DNA from: Theristus sp. LFF4_11
Taxonomy: Eukaryota > Nematoda > Chromadorea > Monhysterida > Xyalidae
DNA length: 64,000 nucleotides
Assembly (NCBI GenBank): GCA_030248135.1
Contig: JASANC010002943.1
Coordinates: forward strand, 1-64,000
Direction of reading: 5' to 3'
Of this stretch, positions 33,725 through 45,900 are shown one piece after another. The position numbers and the translations under genes were made by a program. Numbering within the stretch: the first letter of the stretch is position 1; every line of letters starts with the position of its first letter. Below the pieces are notes generated by a model. That model ran no database searches, had not been told where the DNA came from, and saw nothing but the letters and a program-made list of their open reading frames with translations.

Positions 33725-36700
33725 TCAATACCGATCAGACGTGTGTTCATTTGAGTAACGGCTCGGTGGCCAGCCGCTTTTGCTTGCTCTTCCAGCCGTT
33801 TTCCCAGCCTCACTCGTCTCACTATTATTGATTTCGTAAAAGATCTTCGGCCGAAAATCGGTTTCACCCATCCATTGGTAAAACTGATAGATGTAGTAGG
33901 TAAAGACGCACTGCAAAAAATGAAAAAAAACATTTTTTCGGAGTGAAAAATTTAAAAAAAATGCGCGAAGAAGAGCAGACACAGTTTTCTGTTGACGGTT
34001 TCAACAAACAGAACGCACCATGGTCAACCACCACAGCCACAGTAGAACGACGGCATAGACGGAGGCTCCTTCTTGTAGTTCGTCGGTTTCGTAACGCCCG
34101 TCTGGCCAACAAAGACGCATTATGAGAGCGGCTGCAAAGTTGTTTGTGCTTCTCATTGTACATCAACATTCTGCAGTTCGTTGCGTCTGTAGTGCAGAGG
34201 TAGCACTTCTGTCTACCGTTCTGCAGGTGGAAAGTTTGAACCCCGCTGTGCGCACAAGACACAGCAATGGAGAACCAAAAGTATGTTCTAGCGGAGTGTC
34301 CTACATTGTAGGGCGAAAACCAAAAGATTCAAAGGTTGACGCTCACACGGTTCTGCACTGTCAAAATCGGGCCTGAAACATTGTCAAATTGCTTATTGCA
34401 AAACAGATAAGCATTTTTTTATCCACTCTTATTTTATATTTTAAACTGTTCCTTTTCTGCAGCTGATATTTTCTACAGTCTTCTGTCATTTATACCAGGA
34501 AGTTAAAAAAGGCGCACCGTCTGGGGGTCTCTCCCCGGAGACAGTCCATCCAGATAACATATGCAGCTAGCTGATTAATTGGTCATGAGCAATTCTCAGC
34601 GTTGATTGGTTGATCATGAGCAGTTCTCAGCGCTGATTGGTTGGGCATCACGTCAAGTTGCATACATTTAGCAGATGGACTGTACGATTCTTTGCAACTT
34701 TCTGCACGCACCAATGACGACCAGCGTGTGCACCGCCGCAGTCGCAGTCATCACCAGATTCGGCAACACGAAAATCGGCTCGTACAACGCGAACGACAGT
34801 CCGTACGGAATCATGACGAACAGCCAAACGGCGAGAAACGCGCACTGATGCGCGAGCACAAACTCGAGCCACGCCTCCGTCCAGTTGCTGACGTGCGCTG
34901 AGCCGCTTGGCCACTGAACATCGCAAGAACTTAAGGGACATTCATGAAACACTATTTCATGACTACGTAGCCATGTTTTATAACACAACTATGCGTCGCT
35001 AAATATTACTTCATGAATGCCGCTTAATTCAGAAATGTAACAAACCGCGAATGGCGGTGGATGGCGACAGAGGAGAATGGTCACAGGCAAAAACAACAAT
35101 GGTGTGATCTTTTGTTTTGATCCCGCAACTCAATGCGCGCATATATACAAATGTAGGTAAACAGTTTCATGGATGATGCGGGAATTCAAATTTGGTAAAG
35201 TGATCCGAGCACCCCCACATAGGGCCGAGTCACTTAGGTGACTTTGAATTGCCACATAAAGATTGAAACTAGTTATTTTTTTTACGTCTGCACACGAATT
35301 CCAGTGGCAGAACGCAAAAAATTTGATAATAACTGACGTGATAGTTGACCGAGAAGACGCCGTCCAAGTCCCCAGTGATCTGCACCGACTGGATGCACTC
35401 CCACGCCGTGCGATGTTGGTAGCGAACGAACTTCGACAGTGCTGAACCGCCGATTCCAATCGAGACCTGCTCCAAAAACGGGTCGTGGTTAGAAAAACAA
35501 AAACCACCTTTGTCAATCGTGACCGTTTGCACGATACTCCCAACTGTTTTCTGACACAACAATAAAGCAGAAACCGATTCTTTTTTGAGCAGTGATAAAG
35601 AAAAGCGACATGGAAGACCGTGATAAAAAAGATACATGAAAGATGAATACCTTAATTGCCACCAACCTCATAATAGAGCGGAAACAGCTCAATTCTGATG
35701 ACAAATGAGGCGCTTTTCGCGAGCCCCGCCATGCCGCCGTCCTGTTCCTCAATGGTGTCCCAAATTGTGTTGCGTCGTGTGTTCCGAGCCACATGCTCTG
35801 TGCCGCTCGTAAAACGGGGATTGAAATGGAACGGCACATCCCGCGAGTTGTCAGTGCCGCAGTTGAGGTCGATTGCAAACATGAAAGCAGGGAATATTTT
35901 AAATAAGAAGTACCCGCTGATTGACGGGCGTGATTCAAATAATAATTTAATAATAATTTTAAAAATGAAGCGAACTGATTGGCTGTCGACTTGATCGTGC
36001 CGCTGACGGTCATCACCCAACCAATTGACAGGTCATGCTCACGAGGAAACTGGTACGTGTATGGGGCAACCTGTGTGAGAAGTATCTGATACAAAACACG
36101 TGTCAATAACTAACATTAGCAGCGTCGTGTCTTGAGCAAAGTGAAACGCAAAATTGAACGAAGCGCTGCAAAAGGGATACATAAAAAAACGACACTACTT
36201 GAAGTAAACGATTGTAATAACCATGTTGCGGAAAAATGTAAGGATATTAGGAGGAAAAACAAATGCAAGTGTAGAATGTTTACGGGTGCTGTGGTTGTTG
36301 TGGCCATGGTGGCTGTCATCCATTCGGGATCGTAAGGCAACCGCTCCCAATGTCTGGAACGACAACTTTGTTGTTGTAGAACTGGTCAGAAAATGATGAG
36401 CAAAATGTGAATTGATTAAAAATGGATGAAACTCGATTTGACACGCGTTTAACAATCAATTTTTTTCAAGCAATCATACGACACGACACCAGGTCTTGTA
36501 AAAGAAGTTGCATTCTAAAATCTCATAAAAGTGTGTGTGGTTCCGTTCGGCAGATGCACGTAGCAAAAAATGTAATTATTGATGTAAATATGATACCACG
36601 GAAATAAACGTGGACTGTGTCACAGAATTCTATTGCCGATTGTGATGTTTACACTGAAAGTGTGCTTTTCAGGATGGCATTTCAAAGCATTTCCAAGCAT

Positions 36701-37022
36701 TTCAAAGCATTCTCTGGTGTCCCGCTCACCTCCACCGCTGCAAGATCAGCGAGCTGCCGGCCAACATCGCGACGATCGCGGCCACTTGAACGGTGCCAAT
36801 TGCAGCGGCGCCAGTGATCACGTGACAGCAGCACATGTGCGAGGAGCGTTTCTTCGCTTTTCGCGCATTATTTCGCTCAATTTTTCCATTATAATTATTG
36901 TTTCCATAGTTGTCGTGATTATTTGCGTCGTCGTCGTCGGAGAAAGTGGCCGGTCGCGAATGGCCGTCCGTCTGCGGCTGGTAGCCGGAGCGAGATCGAC
37001 CGGAGCCGGCGTAATAACTCAT
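33725..37022 (-). CDS. Four-membrane-segment protein with a galectin domain (paralogue A)
   Basis: Eight exons that join in phase: 37022-36730, 36353-36284, 36070-35991, 35916-35667, 35466-35338, 34913-34712, 34131-34019, 33910-33725, about 440 residues. An Asn/Asp-rich cytoplasmic N-terminus is followed by CCCHVITGAAAIG and TM1. Then come a linker (WERLPYDPEW), a galectin domain of about 140 residues (FAIDLNCG, HFNPRF, VARN, WDTIEEQ, then VQITGD), TM2 (CAFLAVWLFVMIPYGLSF), TM3 (FVLPNLVMTATAAVHTLVVI), TM4 and a polar tail. The H-x-N-x-R core that contacts beta-galactosides is kept, but the last Arg of the usual W-G-x-E-x-R is Gln. Galectins are normally soluble and leaderless, so a membrane-embedded one is unusual. 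The tetraspan frame resembles LAPTM4/DUF7027 proteins; that link is inferred from the CCxH motif and topology. All exon phases match, so this copy looks intact. Confidence 0.82.
34175..34255 (+). other. tRNA-like relic
   Basis: Contains TAGTGCAGAGG, a perfect match to the A-box consensus, inside a D-arm that can form GTGC/GCAC, and AGTTTGAACCC, a B box with one mismatch. Acceptor and anticodon stems do not fold well, so this is a decayed tRNA or a SINE head rather than a working tRNA. It lies opposite to paralogue A, in one of its introns. Confidence 0.45.
34541..34684. mobile_element. MITE of the ACAGTCCATCT family
   Basis: Ends ACAGTCCATCCAGATAACAT and GCAGATGGACTGTA, with two internal CTCAGCG(T/C)TGATTGGTTG units. 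It sits immediately beside the fifth-to-sixth exon intron boundary of paralogue A. Confidence 0.8.
34933..35025. mobile_element. Palindromic MITE (GTGACGCGTAGCT family)
   Basis: Bounded by GGGACATTCATGAAACAC and ACTTCATGAATGCCGCTTAA, about 20 bases from the acceptor of the TM2/TM3 exon of paralogue A. Confidence 0.8.
35105..35300. repeat. Dispersed ~190-bp repeat (GGTCCCGCGTCTCAATGCGCG family)
   Basis: Shared blocks are CTCAATGCGCGCATA, GATGCGGGAATTCAAA, GGGTCACTTAGG and ACCACATA(A/C)AGATTGAAAC. Good copies lie at 53473-53640 and 63163-63345; shorter traces at about 25710-25760 and 56165-56210. All are intronic. Confidence 0.75.
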
Positions 37023-39985
37023 GGCGTGATGAAGTTCAGTTTACAAAATTTTAATTTTAGGCAAATACCGTTGAAATACCTGCATTTAGTCTTCCTCCGT
37101 TTATAAGTTTCCCTCCTAAAATAGCTGGAGAGAGAGTCCCAGATGGCGGGAAGCCATATAAAAGTCAACTTTCTGAACTCGTCAAAAGTCACCCACCCCT
37201 TTTTCAATATACTGCCTTAGAAAACGGATTTGCCGTTTTGCCCTTTCCGTGTTATGTTTTTCAAAGCGAAAGTTGTCGGTTGTTTCTCAGGGCTTGCTAT
37301 TTTGTATCTCAGACTATCTCAGAGCGCCTTCTTACGCAAAACTTTACGGTACAAACTACTAAATAGGTAAGAATTTTATGCACTCTGTCTTGATGTTTTA
37401 TGGTCTTGCGACAACTTAATTTGTAGTTGACTGAAGCTTTTGTTTGCCACATGTTCTTGTTGTCATGCAGTTCTTTTACGCGGAAATAAACTTTGGAAAA
37501 CCTCAATGATGGTTTTTTGCGGTTTCTCGACTGTGTTGCGTTCGATTTTTGCGGACAACCAAAATTTCAACTGGGCAAAATAATACATCTATTGGTTGTT
37601 CAATGAGCCGTCACAAGACTGTATTTGACTCTTGTGTGTGTAATCGACGACTTTTATGCATAAGAGGCGATTCATATGCTTAAACGATCCTTGGTACACA
37701 AAAGAGACAACGACTCTTGGTAGATGTAAAAGGCGACCCTTGGTACATGAAATAATCGATTTTTTGCACAATCCTTGGTTTATGATCCTTGGTGTATGTA
37801 AGAGACCATGATCCTAGGTACATGTATTGTCGATTTATTCAAACGTGTCCGGACTAAAATGACGTCATTTGCTTTAAAAACGCCTGTTTGTCAAAGTACA
37901 GGCACTAAAATGTCAGTTTGTAGTGACTGATTCGACATTCACCATTTGTTTACGTGGAAGAAATCGGCTAAACGGAAAGTCTGGTTTGCTGTGAACGGCA
38001 AGCGCATGTTTGGCGGCACATGACGTCATTTCAGTGAGACACGTTTAAAAAAATAGGTCATACAGTAAAGAGACAATCCTTGGTACATGAAAGAAACGAT
38101 CCTTGGTACAGAGGCGATCCTTGGTACATGATCCTTGGTGGTTTTTACAAAATGTGGTTTTTAGTTTTTGGTTTCACAATATTGATAACACCGGTACTTA
38201 CAACTTTTGTTTTTTTGCTCAATTGGTCATACAACACTTTTTCCGCTCACGTGTAATTTACATTGGCGGTCAATGGTCACAGAACGTAGCCAGGTTGTTA
38301 AGATTGTGCGCATGTATCTTTCTACCATAGTTTTTTTTCCAAACGTTTTTCGTTTATCAATTCACAGGTAACCAGTCGACCTTAGAAACAAGGAAATCTG
38401 ACAGACAAGCAAAAAAACTTGTCCGTCGCACTGACGAGCCAGGGGGCACCGCGGTATGCGTCTACCTGGCGAAACCGCAAACAGCGAACTTGTATTGTAT
38501 ACACTCGCAAAACACCGGGTCCCTTGTGGCTTTATTGCCCGGGATGGTTGATTTTGTGAGATTTTACTACCTAGGTTCGCTGATGTTTTGCCCAGACTAT
38601 AAGACCTGTCTGTGGTAAAACAGCTTCGGCAGTTCTGCCTGGTGTCCGTCGCACTGACGAGCCAGGGGGCACCGCGGTATGCGTCTACCTGGCGAAACCG
38701 CAAAAACAGCGAACTTCTTGTATTGCTGACTTTTGCGCAAATTGTGATGCGTAACTGATATTGTACCTTTGAAAAACACCTGCTACATTTCGTGCATTCA
38801 GAAAACAACGATTCAACACGCTGATCTGCTGTGTATTACGTCGTGCGACAATCTATCCAGCAACGTGTCAGTTCACGAACACACCCATTGTATTGAATTG
38901 TGTGCGCGCAACAACAACCGGAAGCGCTATTGTTGTTCAGTTCAGTTACATATGTCCATAACGCACCTGGAATGTTACGAAACAAAAAACTCGTTTATCG
39001 ACTGTTTGCAGTTTTGTTCAATACACTGGTTGGTGATTTCACTGGTTTGCCGTACTACAATGTAGACTTTACTCTCGACACGATTGCACTACGCAAGTCC
39101 TGAACGTCAACTACAAAACAGTTCCTGTGCATATTCCGGATCCGGATGTTCTTGCATTTTATCTACGATTAAATCATAAATTTCGTTGAACAAAACGGCC
39201 AGAATTACAAAAAGAAGGTCAGTAAAGTTGAAACAATGTCTCAGTGGATTAAAAGTTTAACCACACTGCACTAAAAGTTTTACTGATTATCTTTTTTTTT
39301 TAAATACTACAATGTGCGTTCCGGTTTAACCGTGACCAGTTCAGCTGTTGTTTATGGCCTCTACACTTTCATACTTGACGTATACCGTATTACCCCCATT
39401 AAACCCCCCCCCACCATTAATCCCCCCCCCACCAATAAACCCCCACCCCCCCGACCAGTTTCCAAATAATCCCCCCCACAAATAATCCCCCATGGGGGTT
39501 AATTGGAAACCTGTTTGAAACACATACCCAGCGAATTCAGTGGCTGAATGCAGTGACATTAGTGAAATTGTGCTACCAAAGGCCCCAAATGGATGAGTTA
39601 ATGGTAATTTCATTACAAAAGGCTGTTACAAAAGGAAATCTCTGTGAAAAGTAGAAGTTTCTGCAACTTTCTTGCCTGCCATGCAAGGTATTTTTGCCAT
39701 TTTTCAACAAAACCCCACCCCTAGAAATTTTTGTATAATAAACCCCCCCCCCCCACCAATAATCCCCCCCCCACCAATAAACCCCCACCCCTAAAAGTCG
39801 CTGACGTATTAATCCCCCATGGGGGTTTATTGGGGGTAATACGGTATATATATATTTTTATTTCACGCCACGGAAAACTTCCGACCCTGTTTTGCTATAT
39901 ATACTTTCACATCGTTTTCAGTCTCTTGTTTTTTTGCCTTTTCATTTTCAAATCTGACTGCTCGCATTATTTTTTTTTGAAAACC
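37023..39985. other. Gene-free spacer with several repeats
   Basis: No gene recognised. It contains a CCGTAAAGT-type MITE (37065-37350), a degenerate ~20-base repeat around GATCCTTGGTACATG (37670-37830 and 38060-38150) and a MITE splitting that repeat (about 37843-38045, ends TTATTCAAACGTGTC and GACACGTTTAAA). Two tandem copies of the 150-bp dispersed repeat follow (38395-38725), then a C-rich MITE (39386-39844). The 5' side should hold the promoters of both paralogue A (leftward) and the Hog gene (rightward). Confidence 0.65.
39386..39844. mobile_element. C-rich TA-flanked MITE, copy 1
   Basis: Termini CCGTATTACCCCCATTAAA and the complementary TTTATTGGGGGTAATACGG, flanked by TA. The interior has several runs of 7-10 C separated by AATAA. 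Its relative is 54227-54680. Confidence 0.8.
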
Positions 39986-42900
39986 ATGATTATGAAGACA
40001 ATTCAACTGATTTGGGTTTTCAAGTTACTTTTTGTCCAACAATCAGAGTCACGTAAGTTTGTTTTAAGCAACTTGAAAATGTTTTCGTGCTACTAAATTT
40101 ATCCCCTTTTAGCTTGTGTGCGTTGATTGGTTGCTTCATTTTTTACTGGCTATTCAAAGCCTAGGCGATTTTCATTGGAACTGAAGATCAAGTTATCAGG
40201 TACAATAGGCAGCGCGCGTGTGCATGAATGGGCGGTTTCCGATTGAGTTTTTTTGCCTTTTTTATTCAACCCATAGTTTCAAATGCACAAAAGAACTAAA
40301 GGCGCATTCATGTTGCAGTACTTAGCTTTCATAGCTGCGCGGGCACTAAATACTGCTTCATGAATGCGCCCTTATTGTAAACGTTTCAGTCGCCATCGGT
40401 GACGAATGTATGACGGCCGATTTGAACATGGTGGACAACTGCGAAAAGGACAGCTACTGTCAGACCGTGAACGCGGACAACGTTTGCGCGTGTCCGAGCT
40501 CGCCAGGTGTCATTGCGCACGCCATGCCAACTGGCGCTGAATGCCATCAATGTGCGTCAAGTGCAAACTTATTGACGGTTGTTTTGCTGTTTTTTTTAAA
40601 TAAACACACCGTGTATTCGGACTACTGATCATGATAGTGCTCCCCCTGTACTCCGCACAAAAGCGCCCCGCACCATTTGGAAAGCGTCGACTTGTACAGC
40701 TTGTCTGCCACCCTGGCTGGCTTTCTCAAATCAACGCGCCAGTATTGGAAGCAAAGTGTGCCATATAGTCGCTTAACGAGTTGAGTTGAAGCAATCTACA
40801 GTCCATCTCGCTTATATATGCAACTAGCTGATTGGTTGGTCATAGCAATTCTCAGCGCTGATTGGTTGGTCATAGCAATTCTCAGCGCTGATTGGTTGGT
40901 CATAGCAATTCTCAGCGCTGATTGGTTGGCCATAGCAATTCTCAGCGCTGATTGGTTGGTCATAGCAATTCTCAGCGCTGATTGGTTGGCCATAGCAATT
41001 CTCAGCACTGATTGGTTGGTCATAGCAGTTCTCAGCGCTGATTGGTTGGTCATTACGTCATGTTGCATATATTTTCCAGATGGACTGTACTGCAAACCCA
41101 TGCCGTGTGTTCTTCTTTTGCAGCGAATCCAGCGGGAGTGTGCGCGTTTCTGGTGGGCACCGTGACGCTTCGTCTGTTTTGCCATGGCGGTGCGACGTGC
41201 ACTGGCGCAGCGGGCGCGACCTGCCAGTGCCCCGTGGGCGCCACCGCCACTGCGACCACCTGTCAAGGTTGACTGTGTGTACGGTATGGCCGAATAAATC
41301 AGGCAGTCCTTGTATTCTCCCTCAAGGCGGGATCAGTCGCAGACTAGGAGTTTGTCTTTTTTCCAGAACGCCATGATGATTCCCAATCGTGTGTGCAAAG
41401 AGAGAAAGAATGAACGGCATAGCACGATGACCAAATTAGTTTTAAACTTAAAGAATACGCTAAATTTGACACGCAATTGGCTTTCTAAACGTCTTTTTCT
41501 TTTTCTTCAACTCTGGCGCACCACTTGCACCCTGAAGAAAGCTGCCATGTTTACTCGGTCATTCTGTACTTGCTTGAACTGGAAATCTATAATACTAAGA
41601 TAGTAACTGTGTAAGTCAGGTCAGGTCCGTTCCGCTACGTTGATTGGCTATTAAAATTTCAAGTTTGAGCCAATTTTGCTATTATCTAAAAATGCGGGAG
41701 ACGCATATAAAAGGAGGAATATGGCCTTGTGTAAGCAGTGAAAGACTTGGCTCGACAACCTTTTCAAGTCTCTGATGTGGTACACACGGATACAAGTACA
41801 TAAGAGTCATATTTTTGCGCCGCGTTTGTTGTTTACAAGCTTGTTGAAAAGCGTAAAAATTTTGAAGTTATCTAGATATTTTTCAATTGTCCTCTTCAGT
41901 TTAGTCTAAAATCACATCATGTGCGAAATTCTGTACAGCATGGCCGAATAAATGAGGCAGTCCATCAAGGCGGGATTAGTCGCTGACTAGGAGTTGTCTT
42001 TTTCAAAAATGCCAACATAATTTCCAATCATGTGTGCAAGGGAGAAAGAATGAACAGAATAATACGGATAATCCATTAGCTTAAAAAACGCGTCAAATTT
42101 GGCATACAATTTGGTTTCTGAACTTCTTTTTCTTTTATTCAAAATTCGCGCGCTCCTTGCACCCTGAAAAAAGCTGCCATGTTTAATCGGCTATACTGTA
42201 AATTCTGTGCAAAAAACAGAAACATCAGAGATTGCAAAACATTGCTGCATGTAGCTTTATCGTTGTTGCTAACGTACGCACCGCTGTGCATACGGCAGCA
42301 CCAGTGCAAAAAGTGTTGTCTTCCGTTGATTTTCACCCTTTTTACCAAACTCTTGTGACAGGATAAACCGGTGAGTCATTGCCACAGAAGGAGACCTTGC
42401 GTTCCCAATGCCTCTGCGATACACTTTGTGCAAACCAGTGTCAGCGATCTAAAGTCTGATCGTTATTTTAGTGGTTTTAGAGGTCGCTAAATACTAGAAA
42501 AAGGCAAATGTGAAAGTTTCATTTGTCTACAATGTACGAGGGTTGCCACTTGCAACCTAAATAAAAAATAAACGGCGCAAAAATATGACTCTTATGTACT
42601 TGTATCCGTGTGTACCACATCAGAGACTTGAAAAGGTTGTCGAGCCAAGTCTTTCACTGCTTACACAAGGCCATATTCCTCCTTTTATATGCGTCTCCCG
42701 CATTTTTAGATAATATTCTGACTTTTACATAAGCCCCGAAGGTCGGACCAAAATCACAAAACATACGTTGGGCACACAACTCAGGTTTTTCATTTTTCGT
42801 TTTTAGGCCAATTTCGTCTATGCTATTTCTACGGCCGATTCGCCCAAAATCGTCACGATTCAGTACCTAGAAATTGCTCACATAAGAAAACTAACCCAAA

Positions 42901-45900
42901 ATCCGTGATCGGCGCAATGAATTACCATGGAAAACACCGACTTCTTGTTTTTCATTTCTGGACCGGTTTCACTAAATTCGACGGCAGATTCGCCCGAAAT
43001 CGTCACGATTCGGTATCTAGAGTTGCTCACATAAAAAAACTAACACAAAATCTGTGATCAGTGTATTTAATTACCACGGAAAACACCGTTTTTTTTTGTT
43101 TTTCATTTTTGGACCGATTTCGCCAATTTCCACGGCCGATTCGCCCGAAATCGTCACGATTCAGCATCTAGAGTTGCTTACATAAAAAACTAACCCAAAA
43201 TCCGTGATCAGCGCATTGAATTACCATGGAAAACACCCTTTTCTTGTTTTTCGTTTCTGGACCGATTTCGCCAATTTCGACGGCCGATTCGCCCGAAATC
43301 GTCACGATTCAGTATCTAGAGTTGCTCACGTAAGAAAACTAACCGAAAATCCGTGATCAGCGCATTGAATTACCCTGGAAAACACCTTTTTCTTGTTTTT
43401 CGTTTCTGGACCGATTTCGCCAATTTCGACGGCCGATTCGCCCGAAATCGTCACGATTCGGTATCTAGAGTTGCTCACATAAGAAAACTAACCCAAAATC
43501 CGTGATCAGCGGATTGAATTACATTGGAAAACATAGTTTTCTTGTTTTTCATTTCTAGACCGATTTCGCCGATTTCCACGGCCGATTCGCCCGAAATCGA
43601 CACGATTCAGTATCTAGAGTTGCTCACGTAAGAAAACTAACCCAAAATCCGTGATCAGCGCATTGAATTACCCTGGAAAACAATCTTTTCTTGTTTTTCG
43701 TTTCTGGACCGATTTCGCCAATTTCGACGGCCGATTCGCCCGAAATCGTCACGATTCAGCATCTAGAGTTGCTCACGTAAGAAAACTAACCCAAAATCCG
43801 TGATCAGCGCATTGAATTACTACGGACTAGACCTTTTTCCTACTATTTTTCGCAGCTCAGACAAAATTTGTAAGAGTGAAAAACTGATACCCAGTCAAAA
43901 TGCTACGAACTTTCAAAGAATGCACAATTTTGACTCAAAAAAGTGCCCGGGCAAAAAAATTAACTAAATTTTCAAAAAATACGGATGAAATTACCCTAGG
44001 AAACATTTTTGTTCAACTGTGAAAGTGTCCCAGCTAAAAATTGAAAGGGCGAACACTTAAAACCAGGTGAAAACCCTCCGAACAATTAAAAATGCCCAAT
44101 TTTTACCCAAAAACAGGGTCGGGGTAAAAAATTAACCCAATTTTCAAAATCTCCGGGTGGAATTACCCCAGGGAACATTTTTGTTCGACTGTGAAAGTGT
44201 CGCAGGTAAAAATTTAAAGGGCGAACACATGTTGATTACATACCTGAAAAAAAAAGGACAAAGGGAAAGAAGTAACACTGTTTTCAGAATAGGTTTTTCG
44301 TGTCTACAGCGTATGAAAAGTAGTCGAATAAAAATTTTTTCGCGGCTCCAAGCACAACTTTGGGTGTTCGTTTCGTGTGCACGGAACCAAGTTTGTGGCT
44401 TATACTATGCTCGCTGGACGCAGCGAGCAAATTTGAAAAAAGCGCGCGAGGGGATAACGGCTCATATTATGCGTGATGCGCTGTCCGCTCGCTGGCGCTC
44501 GCTCGCGCATCCGCATGATTTAAGTCATCATCAGCTGAATACTCATACTCCATTTTCTAATGATGACAATGCAAATACAAGTTTAAGTCGTCATTCCGCA
44601 TGGCTTTAGTCATCATGATGCCTTTTGCTCAAGAGCGACAACCAACAAGCGAGACAATCGTAATAATTGCAAGGACTCCATTGTAGACGATGGAGTGTTT
44701 TTCACAAAAAACGAGTTTATTTTGTTGCACTCGATCAAAAAGAACTGGCTTAGGTTAGGGTAAGCGAGGAAAAGAAGTAAACATTCGAAACAAAAGCGGG
44801 AGCTTTGCTACGGGTACTCAGTAAAATGTAGAAAATCGTTGCTTTTTTCATTTGTTTTTTTATCACAGAAAATGCGTCACTTACGATAGAAAAGCTACAT
44901 AGGAAGACAAAAACGACCGTTTTACACAATGGACACTCAGAAACGTGTTGCTTTTTGTTGAACTCGATCAAAAAGAACTGGCTTTGGTTAGGGTAAGCGG
45001 GGAAAAAAGTAAACATTTGAAACAAAAGCGGGAGCTTTGCTACGGGTATTCAGTAAAATGTTTTGTCATTTCCATTCTATCAAAAATCCTTGGCTAAGGT
45101 TAGGGTTAAAGGTAAGAGTAGTAAACATACCACACAAAAGTGGCCGTTTTGCAGCGAATATTTAAAAAAGTTTTGCATTTTTTGTCATTTAAACTTTAAA
45201 AGGCTTGGCTTAGGTTAGAGTAAGCGGGAAAAAGAAGCAACTTATCAAAACGAAAGTTGGCGTTTTGCAACAATTGTTCAGAAGTGTTGCCTTTTTGACA
45301 TTTACACTCTAAAAGGCTTGGCTTAGGTAAGGGTAAGCGGGTAAAAACCTTTACCAAGTCAAAAGCGGGCGTTTTCCAATGGGTATTTAGAAAAGCGTTG
45401 CCTATTCAGAAATGACAGCTGACTGAAGCAGATTGTTTTTCTTAAACCTGTAATTTAAACTGAAACAAAAACTTAAACCGGTATCAGTTAATTGTTGCTA
45501 ATCAAACGACATTGTTTTTCAAAATTTTTTGAACAGGAATGGCGATTGAACAACATGTGACGACATTGAAAAGCTAACCAAACAAGATTTATTTTTGAAA
45601 CTTTGAGCGTGAATGGCTGTTAATTGTTGCTCATCAAAGGAGATTGTTTTTTTTTGATACTTTAAACGGGAAGGACAGTGGAATGCAACTGATTAGCGAA
45701 GAATGAAAGGACAAATAAGCGACATTGAAAAGCTAATATTTTGATATTTTAATAGGGAATGGCAGTTGTTTGTTGCTGATTAAAAAAGATTGTTTTTTAT
45801 ATTTTGAATGGCAGTGCAGTTATGATTGTTAGATATCTGTTATTTCTTATGTGTCGCTTTGATTGATGCTGAAACAGCGAAAACCAAACCACACAGTAAT

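Noticed and set aside
40796..41266. Long open frames on both strands (repeated ADWLVIAILS and NQSALRIAMT)
   Set aside because: They arise from a 30-base tandem repeat inside a MITE; the unit length keeps every frame open.
42715..43850. CRISPR-like regularly spaced repeats
   Set aside because: Units are head-to-tail 149-base satellite copies without unique spacers, in a eukaryotic intron.
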